A DNA stretch of 64,000 bases from DATBLE01 sp963719325 (GTDB lineage Bacteria; Actinomycetota; Thermoleophilia; Gaiellales; Gaiellaceae). This document shows, piece by piece, positions 56,594-64,000 of the stretch. The notes below the pieces were generated by a model, which saw nothing but the letters and a program-made list of their open reading frames with translations, was not told the DNA's origin and did not search any database. The DNA is taken from assembly GCA_963719325.1 (NCBI GenBank), contig CAVRBW010000018.1, forward strand, positions 1-64,000, in the 5' to 3' direction. The position numbers and the translations under genes are program-made. Numbering within the stretch: the first letter of the stretch is position 1; each line of letters starts with the position of its first letter.

Positions 56594-57613
56594 TCACGCC
56601 GCGGTCGCCTTCGCCAGGTCGATCTGCGGCGCCGGTACGGCGGCGATGATCTCCTCCAGCAGCCCGTCGGATGTTCGCTCCTCGGCAAGTGCCTCGTACG
56701 AGAGCACCAGCCGGTGCCGGAACGCGTCCTTGATCAGCTCGTTCACGTCCTGGACGAGAACGTACGGCCGACCGCGGAGGAGGGCGAGCGCGCGCGCCGC
56801 CCGGATGAGGCTGATCGGGCCTCGCGGGCTCGCGCCGTAGGCGATGTACGCCGCAACCTCCGGCAGGTCGACCTCCGCCGGTCGCCGGGTCGCGATCGCG
56901 AGCTTGACTGCGTAGGTGACAAGGGCTGGGTCGATGTAGATCTGGTCGACCGCTTTTTGAAGGGCGCGCAGCTCGTCGATCGAGATCAGCCGGGCAAGCT
57001 CGGGCACAGCGGCAAGCTGGCGGTGGACGACAGTCAGCTCCTCTTCCTGCTCGGGGTAGTCGACGACGATCTTCAGCATGAAGCGGTCGATCTGCGCCTC
57101 GGGCAACGGGTACGTGCCTTCAGACTCGATCGGGTTCTGGGTCGCCATCACGAGGAACGGATCCGGGACGGGGTGCGTCTCGTGGCCGATCGTCACGTGG
57201 CGCTCCTGCATCACCTCGAGCAGCGCGGACTGGACCTTCGCCGGTGCGCGGTTGATCTCGTCGGCGAGCAGGAAGTTGCAGAAGACGGGCCCGAGCTCGA
57301 TCTCGAAGTCACCCCGGTCGGGCCGGAAGATGCGGGTGCCGACGAGGTCGGACGGAACCAGGTCCGGAGTGAACTGGATTCGCTTGAACGTGCCGCCGAG
57401 GACGCCGGCGGTCGTCTTCACCGTCAGGGTCTTCGCCAGCCCGGGCACGCCCTCGATCAGGAGGTGCCCGCCGGTCAGCAGGCAGACGAGCACCCGCTCG
57501 AGCATCACGTCCTGGCCTGCAATCACGCGGCGAATCTCGAACAGCGCTCGCTCGAGCGATTCCTTGGCCTGCGTGGGCGTCGGGACATCGATCGCCACGT
57601 TGTCGTCGGGCAC
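56594..57613 (-). CDS. MoxR-family AAA+ ATPase
   Basis: 339 aa from GTG 57613; an in-frame start at 57700 would add 29 residues lacking similarity. AAA+ motor with the MoxR pattern: Walker A-like 'IEGVPGLAKTLTVKT', 'FTPDLVPSDLVGTRIF', Walker B 'LLADEINRAPAKVQSALLEVMQE' in part, sensor 'MATQNPIESEGTYPLPEAQ', and arginine-rich 'GASPRGPISLIRAARALAL'. Probable chaperone for the VWA proteins encoded downstream. Confidence 0.93.
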   Translation of the reverse strand: MPDDNVAIDVPTPTQAKESLERALFEIRRVIAGQDVMLERVLVCLLTGGHLLIEGVPGLAKTLTVKTTAGVLGGTFKRIQFTPDLVPSDLVGTRIFRPDRGDFEIELGPVFCNFLLADEINRAPAKVQSALLEVMQERHVTIGHETHPVPDPFLVMATQNPIESEGTYPLPEAQIDRFMLKIVVDYPEQEEELTVVHRQLAAVPELARLISIDELRALQKAVDQIYIDPALVTYAVKLAIATRRPAEVDLPEVAAYIAYGASPRGPISLIRAARALALLRGRPYVLVQDVNELIKDAFRHRLVLSYEALAEERTSDGLLEEIIAAVPAPQIDLAKATAA

Positions 57614-57790
57614 GACTTCCTCCTCCGGGATCGGCGAGGGCGCGCTGAAGCGAGCCTCCCGCTCGGGGCTGGATCTGCACCTACATAGACGCTCGTGCAC
57701 GGACTCGGTTTGTCACGAGAGCCACAATGCAAGCAGATGCCGACGGACGGGGCTCGCCTAGAATCGCCCTCGAGTGCGAATGGAGAAGCG

Positions 57791-58261
57791 ATGAGAAGCT
57801 TGCTCGCCGGGGTGCTGCTCGTCGTCGCACTCACATTCGCCGGCTGCGGTGGCGGAGATCCGAAGAAGGAGAAGCGGGAGTTCCTGGCGAGGGCAAACGC
57901 GATCTGCAACCAGTACGAGGTCCTGCAGAACGCGGTTCGCTTCCCGAGCGTGAACCCTCTCTCCGCCAGCGTCTCGTTCAGCGACCGGGCACGCTGGGGC
58001 CTGTCCCTGAAGCAGGTCGTCGACTACGGGCGGCAGGAGGTGAAGTCCCTGCGCAAGCTCGATGCCCCCAAGGAACTGGACGATCGCTTCCAGGAGATGG
58101 TCGCGACCAAGTCGGCCGCATTCGAGGAGCTCGCGCAGGGCGCCGACGCTGCCAAGCGGAACCACCGCACGCTGATCGAGGCCCCCGTCAATGCCGGCCG
58201 GGCGAAGCTCGGTCGTGTCAGCACGCTCGCCAAGCAGCTCGGCACTCCCCGCTGCGCCTGA
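57791..58261 (+). CDS. Small lipoprotein of unknown function
   Basis: 156 aa from ATG 57791 (ribosome-binding site TGGAGAAG). Lipobox 'VVALTFAGC' gives a lipidated Cys at residue 18. The mature protein is helical with a start 'KREFLARANAICNQYEVLQN', a pattern often seen in actinobacterial lipoproteins with a single conserved Cys (NAIC). Divergent from moxR. Role unknown. Confidence 0.75.
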   Translation: MRSLLAGVLLVVALTFAGCGGGDPKKEKREFLARANAICNQYEVLQNAVRFPSVNPLSASVSFSDRARWGLSLKQVVDYGRQEVKSLRKLDAPKELDDRFQEMVATKSAAFEELAQGADAAKRNHRTLIEAPVNAGRAKLGRVSTLAKQLGTPRCA

Positions 58262-58292
58262 GCCGGTCATGTAACCCCTAATATGCTGGTGA

Positions 58293-58949
58293 GTGGTTAG
58301 TGACGATCCCCGGCTCCCTGCCTATCAGCACCTCGTCGACGGGCTCGTCCTGCCGATCGCGGTCGGTGGCCATCGCGCGCTCGACTTCTGCAACACGCTC
58401 GCCGGTTGGGACTTGCACGAGCCGCGCGAGTACCTCACGACCTACGTGCACCTCGCCGTCTGGACACGGGATGCGGGGCTGCTGGAACCGGCCGCGGCAA
58501 CGCGCTTGCGCAGGCAAGCCGAGCACGACCCTCGCGAGGCAACTCGGCTGCTCGAGCGCGCACGCGGCCTGCGCAGCGCGCTGTACTCGGCTTGCACGGA
58601 TCCCGACGCGGAGACCGCCTGGCGGGTCGTCGGGGAAGAAGCTCGCGAAGCGGCGGCTGCAGCAGTGCTCGACCCGCACTCGCCGCCGGGCAGCCGCTGG
58701 GTGATTCCCGAAGAGACCGGCCTCGCGAAGCCGATCCACGAGCTCGCCAGGACCGCTGGAGACCTGCTCACGTCGACGGATCTCCGGCACGTCGGCCGCT
58801 GCCCGGGTCGAGGCTGCGGATGGCTCTTTCTCGACCCGCGCGGCCGGAGACGCTGGTGCACGATGGCGGTCTGCGGGAATCGGGCAAAGGTTCGTCGCCA
58901 CACCGAGCGCGCCCGCCACGCCGCCGCAGGCCGTACGGAGAGGCGCTGA
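58293..58949 (+). CDS. ABATE/CGNR zinc-finger putative regulator
   Basis: 218 aa, GTG start. The N-terminal ABATE-like part ('GHRALDFCNTLAGWD', 'REYLTTYVHLAVWTRDAGLL') is followed by a C-terminal CGNR zinc finger: 'CPGRGCGWLFLDPRGRRRWC' and 'MAVCGNRAKVRRH'. Such proteins are thought to be stress-related transcription regulators. The stop TGA is directly followed by the TTG start of the permease gene. Confidence 0.9.
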   Translation: MVSDDPRLPAYQHLVDGLVLPIAVGGHRALDFCNTLAGWDLHEPREYLTTYVHLAVWTRDAGLLEPAAATRLRRQAEHDPREATRLLERARGLRSALYSACTDPDAETAWRVVGEEAREAAAAAVLDPHSPPGSRWVIPEETGLAKPIHELARTAGDLLTSTDLRHVGRCPGRGCGWLFLDPRGRRRWCTMAVCGNRAKVRRHTERARHAAAGRTERR

Positions 58950-59915
58950 TTGCTCGTCTTCGCGCTGAGGCGGATCCTCTGGGCGGTCCCCGTGCTCCTC
59001 GTGTGCGTGACGATCCTCTTCGGCGTCACCAGGGCGATCGGCAGCAGCCCGCTTCGGCACGGTCCGCCCCTGGGACTTTCCAACGAGGCGTGGGTGAAAT
59101 ACGGCGACGCGAAGCCGGAATCGATCACGCGCAACATGGAGCGGAGGCTCGGGATCGACAAGCCCTGGTACGGGCAGTACTTCCACTACCTGGGCTCGCT
59201 GGCCCGGCTCGACTTCGGGCCGACGTTCACGTACACCAACCGGTCGGTCAACTCGATCGTACGCGAGCAGGGTCCGATCACCTTGGTGCTCGTGCTGCTC
59301 GCGCTCGGCTGGGCGCTCGTCCTCGGCGTGCCGCTCGGGATGGTCTCCGCACTCTGGCACAGCACGCCGCTCGATCGCTTCGCGACGGCAGTGACGGCGA
59401 TGGCGATGGGTGTCCCGATCTTCTTCTTCGGGACCCTCCTTGCCTGGCTGTTCTCGATCAAGCTCGGTGTCGTTCCGACGTTCGGCTGGAGCGGTTGGCG
59501 CGCGAAGCTGTTGCCATCGTTCGTACTCGCTCTGCTCCCCCTCGCGCACATCGCGCGCGTGCTTCGGTTCGAGATGCTCGAGGTGCTCGGGTCGGATCAC
59601 GTTCTCGCCGCGCGGGGGAAGGGCCTGCGACGCCGTCGTGTGATCAACGTGCACGTGCTTCGCCCGGCGCTGATCCCGGTCGTCTCGATGGCCGGCCCGC
59701 TGCTCGGCCACCTCGTCGCCGGGCTCTTCGTGGTCGAGTGGATCTTCGCGATCCCCGGGATCGGCCGCTACTTCATCGCCGCCGCCGAGGCTCGCGACTA
59801 TCCGCTGACGCTCGGGATCACGGTCGTCCTGACGACGGCGATCGTGCTCGTGAACATGCTGTCGGACATCACTCTCGCCGCGATCGATCCGCGGCTGAGA
59901 GACGCTACGCGGTGA
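58950..59915 (+). CDS. Orphan DppB/OppB-type ABC permease
   Basis: 321 aa, TTG start immediately after the CGNR stop. 'MLVFALRRILWAVPVLLVCVT' start, six membrane segments, EAA loop 'AARGKGLRRRRVINVHVLRP', 'IPGIGRYFIAAAEARDYPLT'. Clearly the same family as the permease at 47808, but its partner permease, ATPases and binding protein are not adjacent: the next gene (atpG) is convergent and overlaps its end by 11 bp. Either a remnant of a broken operon or a subunit sharing partners from the 46-52 kb operon. Confidence 0.9.
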   Translation: MLVFALRRILWAVPVLLVCVTILFGVTRAIGSSPLRHGPPLGLSNEAWVKYGDAKPESITRNMERRLGIDKPWYGQYFHYLGSLARLDFGPTFTYTNRSVNSIVREQGPITLVLVLLALGWALVLGVPLGMVSALWHSTPLDRFATAVTAMAMGVPIFFFGTLLAWLFSIKLGVVPTFGWSGWRAKLLPSFVLALLPLAHIARVLRFEMLEVLGSDHVLAARGKGLRRRRVINVHVLRPALIPVVSMAGPLLGHLVAGLFVVEWIFAIPGIGRYFIAAAEARDYPLTLGITVVLTTAIVLVNMLSDITLAAIDPRLRDATR

Positions 59916-60797
59916 GCGCGTCGGCTCCGGCCACGACCTCGAGGATCTCCTGCGTGATCTCTGCTTGTCGCGCGCGGTTCATGGCCAGCGTCAGCGAGTC
60001 GATCAGCTCGCCCGCGTTCTTCGAGGCGTTGCGCATCGCGGTCATCCGCGCCCCCTGCTCCGAGGCGGCCGACTCGAGCAGTGCGCGGTACAGCTCTGTC
60101 TCGACGTAGACGGGCAGGAGGCGTTCGAGGATCTGCTCCGGCTCCGGCTCGTAGATGAAGTCCCCCAGGAGGGCCTGGTGCCGCTCCGCCTCCTCATCGG
60201 ATCCGAGCACCTCCTCCGGGATCGGGAGGACGTCCTGCTCGACCACCTGCTGGACGAGCGGGGAGACGAAGTGGTTGTAGATCAGGACGAGCCGGTCGAC
60301 CTCCTCCTGCACGTAGAGCTCGGCAACCTTGTGGGCCAGCGCCTGGGCGTCGTGGTACGAGGGCCGGTCGCTGAACCCCGTCCAGGCCTGCAGCATCTCG
60401 TACCCGCGAAAGCGGAGCGTGGACGCGCCCCTGCGTCCCGAGACGAGCCAGCGGACGCGCTTGCCTTCGTTCTCGAGCTGGCGGCTGAGCGCAAACGCGT
60501 GGCGGAGAACCTGGGCGTTGAACGCCCCCGCCAGGCCGCGGTCGCCGGTCAGAGGCAGGATCCCGACGGTCTGCTCCTGCTCGCGCCTCTGGAGCAACGG
60601 CAGGCCCCGCACCGAGGAGCTGGCCCGGGCGGTGCCGATCATCAGCTCCATCATCCGGTCCGCGTACGGGCGCATTGCCTCGATCCGCGCCTGCGCGCGG
60701 CGCAGCCGGGCGCTGGCGACGAGCTCCATCGCCTTCGTGATCTTGCGCGTGTTGCGGATCGAGCGGATCCGCCGCTTCAGGTCCTGGACCGAGGCCA

Positions 60798-60798
<1 letters not shown>
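59905..60798 (-). CDS. atpG: ATP synthase F1 gamma subunit
   Basis: 297 aa from GTG 60798, sharing one base with the stop of atpA (TAGTG). Central stalk of F1: N-terminal 'VQDLKRRIRSIRNTRKITKAM' and C-terminal 'MRNASKNAGELIDSLTLAMNRARQAEITQEI', in part, are the two long helices. The frame is open upstream into atpA but the family start is clear. In most operons atpD follows; here atpD lies 14.7 kb away. Confidence 0.95.
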
Positions 60799-62324
<1,526 letters not shown>

Positions 62325-62334
62325 TCAGGGGCTC

Positions 62335-62868
62335 CTAGGCTCGGGTGGCTAGATTTCGGCTCAGGCGCTCGAGGCGGCCGCGCAGGCTCGCGTCCACACG
62401 CCGCGAGCCGGCCTGAAGGACGATCCCGCCGATCAGCGCAGGGTCGACGGACCGCGTCGCTTCGATCGTCCGGCCGGAGGACTTCTCGATCTGGGCGACG
62501 ATCGTCCGCGCCTCCTCGTCGGTCAGCTCGAAGGCGGTCGTCAGCTCGACCGACAGCTGGCCCTCCTCGATCGCGGCCAGGCGCTCGAACTCGACGCCGA
62601 CCTCGTCGACCTCGCCGGCGCGGCCCTTCTCGACGAGCAAGCGCAGGAGATTGCGGACGAGCGGGTCGGAGTCGCCCGCGACCACGTCGACGGCGGCGGA
62701 CTTGGCACGCTTGTCGAGCTGCGGGTTACGGAGGATCTCCTGCAGCTCGGGCACCAGCCTCGTCGCCTCGACGAAGCCGGCGAGGTCGTCGCGAGCCTGG
62801 CCGACGCGGCCCTCGTCCTTCGCGGCCGCGAACAGCGACCGCGCGTAGGTGCGGTGGACGACGCTCAC
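62335..62868 (-). CDS. atpH: ATP synthase F1 delta subunit
   Basis: 177 aa from GTG 62868; an upstream ATG (62898) adds ten residues. OSCP/delta family: 'VVHRTYARSLFAAAKDEG' at the start and 'GGIVLQAGSRRVDASLRGRLERL' near the end ('GIVLQAGSRRVDASLRGRL' signature). Links F1 to the peripheral stalk. Confidence 0.93.
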   Translation of the reverse strand: MSVVHRTYARSLFAAAKDEGRVGQARDDLAGFVEATRLVPELQEILRNPQLDKRAKSAAVDVVAGDSDPLVRNLLRLLVEKGRAGEVDEVGVEFERLAAIEEGQLSVELTTAFELTDEEARTIVAQIEKSSGRTIEATRSVDPALIGGIVLQAGSRRVDASLRGRLERLSRNLATRA

Positions 62869-62932
62869 GCCCCGCTCCGGCGCCGGCAAAGCCGGCACCT
62901 CCGCTCCCTGATGAGCTCCGTCGAGCCTACGC

Positions 62933-63460
62933 TCATACCTGCTCCCTCTCGAGCACGGAGAAGTCGAGCTCGCCGATCGCGTCCTCGATCAGCTTGCGGT
63001 GATCGTCACGATCGAGGATCTTCCCCGTCACCTTCGAGGTCGCGACGAGCGCGAGCTCGGCGACCTCCGCGCGGATCTGCTCGAGCGCACGCTGGGTCTC
63101 CGCGTCGATCTGGCGCTTGGTCTCCTCGAGCCTCCGAGAACGGTCGGCCTCGGTCTCCTCACGGACACGGTCGCGCTGTGCGTCGGCGATCCGCCGTGCC
63201 TCCGCCAGGATCTCCTCTGCGTCGGACTTGGCTTTGCCGATCAGCTTCCGATGCTCCTCGAGCAGGTTTCTGGCTTCGTCCCGGGCCCGGTCTGCCTCCT
63301 CGATCGACTGGCGAATCCGTTCCCGCCGCTCGTCGATCACCTTCTGGATCGGGCCGAACGCGTACCGGCGCAGGACGAAGAACGTGATCGCGAACGCGAT
63401 CAGCGTCCAGATCATCAGGCCGGGAACGACCTTGATCAACCCGCTGGAGGCGACCAGCAT
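62933..63460 (-). CDS. atpF: ATP synthase Fo subunit b
   Basis: 175 aa from ATG 63460, whose ATGA overlaps the stop of atpE. One N-terminal membrane helix ('MIWTLIAFAITFFVLRRYAF') followed by a long charged coiled coil (residues ~40-150, rich in Arg/Glu) and 'ALVATSKVTGKILDRDDHRKLI' in part. Peripheral stalk. Confidence 0.93.
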   Translation of the reverse strand: MLVASSGLIKVVPGLMIWTLIAFAITFFVLRRYAFGPIQKVIDERRERIRQSIEEADRARDEARNLLEEHRKLIGKAKSDAEEILAEARRIADAQRDRVREETEADRSRRLEETKRQIDAETQRALEQIRAEVAELALVATSKVTGKILDRDDHRKLIEDAIGELDFSVLEREQV

Positions 63461-63714
63461 CAGATCAGGACGTAGGCGAGCAGGCCGCCGACGAGACCGT
63501 AGAAGACCACGGCCTCGGTGAGCGCGAAGCCCAGCCACTGGATGCCCTGAAGCTCACCGCGGAGCTCGGGCTGGCGCGCGACCGACTGGATCATCGAGCC
63601 GAAGATGTTGCCGATGCCGATTCCGGCTCCGAGCGAGCCGAGGCCGATGCCGAGCGCGAGCGCGATCGCCTTCCCGGCGTCGACGTTCGCGGCTGCGGCG
63701 AGAACGCTGAGCAT
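63460..63714 (-). CDS. atpE: ATP synthase Fo subunit c
   Basis: 84 aa, two-helix proteolipid. Helix 1 'LGIGLGSLGAGIGIGNIFGS', polar loop 'SVARQPELRG', helix 2 'FALTEAVVFYGLVGGLLAYV' with the proton-carrying Glu in LTEAV. No extra Gln/Glu signature of sodium-specific rings is obvious in helix 1, so proton use is likely. Confidence 0.95.
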   Translation of the reverse strand: MLSVLAAAANVDAGKAIALALGIGLGSLGAGIGIGNIFGSMIQSVARQPELRGELQGIQWLGFALTEAVVFYGLVGGLLAYVLI

Positions 63715-63727
63715 GGTGGTTTCCCTC

Positions 63728-64000
63728 CTAGTGTTCGGGCTCGATGGCCGAGCCGATGTAGATGGCGGACAGGACGGCGAAGATGAAGGCCTGGATGGTG
63801 ACGACGATGACCACCTCGAAGAGGTAGAAGACCGCGGCGGCGGGTACCGAGATCACAGCCAGCGCCACCGACTCGAGCACGAAGATCAGCCCGATGAAGG
63901 TGAGGATCAGCATGTGGCCGGCGAGCATGTTCGCATAGAGCCTGACCGACAGCGAGATCACCCGCATGAACTGGCCCAGGACCTCGAGCGGCACGATCAG
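63728..64000 (-). CDS. atpB: ATP synthase Fo subunit a, partial
   Basis: C-terminal 91 codons; the gene continues beyond the right edge. 'SLSVRLYANMLAGHMLILTF' contains the essential Arg facing the c-ring; the last membrane helix is 'VVIVVTIQAFIFAVLSAIYI'. First of the visible atpBEFHAG genes, 13 bp before atpE. Confidence 0.95.
   Translation of the reverse strand: MIVPLEVLGQFMRVISLSVRLYANMLAGHMLILTFIGLIFVLESVALAVISVPAAAVFYLFEVVIVVTIQAFIFAVLSAIYIGSAIEPEH

Overview
The window is a high-GC chromosomal segment of an actinobacterium. Gene order (prfB-ftsE-ftsX-rnr then smpB-ssrA on one strand), a high-GC F-type ATP synthase locus and many secreted proteins of unknown family suggest class Thermoleophilia (Gaiellales/Solirubrobacterales-like); this placement is inference. 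Several core genes (rnr twice, secA, an LCP gene) carry single-base insertions that break the frame, so the sequence is probably an unpolished or metagenome-derived assembly, and broken genes should be read with that in mind.

Left region (1-13281). A block of araC-type regulator, MFS transporter, smpB and ssrA (tmRNA) is present twice in inverted orientation: bases 1-2980 pair with 10177-13156 with only six differences seen (positions 92, 143, 146, 247, 2266, 2428). The right copy continues in the expected gene order, so it looks native; its tmRNA has an encoded CCA end and a terminator. The left copy breaks off 2 bases short of that end and runs into a tyrosine integrase gene. The 7.2 kb between the copies is mobile DNA: the integrase split by an IS3-family element, a small ribbon-helix-helix gene with a consensus-like promoter, a second IS3-family element inserted in an IS5-family remnant, one AT-richer secreted-protein gene, and a third IS3-family element.

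Middle region (13282-43190). Housekeeping genes, mostly on the minus strand: a small membrane protein, an aminoglycoside-kinase-like gene, rnr, ftsX, ftsE, prfB (with the RF2 programmed frameshift), a GNAT acetyltransferase, a cyclase/ATPase/TPR regulator, secA, hpf, comF, two sugar nucleotidyltransferases, mtnA, a PAS-GGDEF cyclase, ahcY with an adjacent MerR regulator, a phosphatase, a cupin, UDP-glucose dehydrogenase, an LCP ligase and metH. MtnA, AhcY and MetH cover parts of the methionine/SAM cycle; the nucleotidyltransferases, cupin, Ugd and LCP protein point to cell-envelope glycan synthesis.

Right region (43313-64000). The ATP synthase genes lie on the minus strand but are split: atpB(partial)-E-F-H-A-G at 59905-64000 and atpD-C at 43313-45215, with 14.7 kb between them. 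The intervening DNA holds an anti-sigma-like gene, a complete oligopeptide ABC importer operon with a Kelch protein, a MoxR-DUF58-VWA operon containing an extra secreted protein, a lipoprotein, a CGNR zinc-finger regulator and an orphan permease.

A family of GGGGGAAC-containing hairpins sits at gene ends (31886, 52559, 52771, 56540), and a 167-bp palindromic element with 22-bp terminal inverted repeats supplies the stop codon of prfB. No CRISPR array, tRNA or rRNA gene was recognised.
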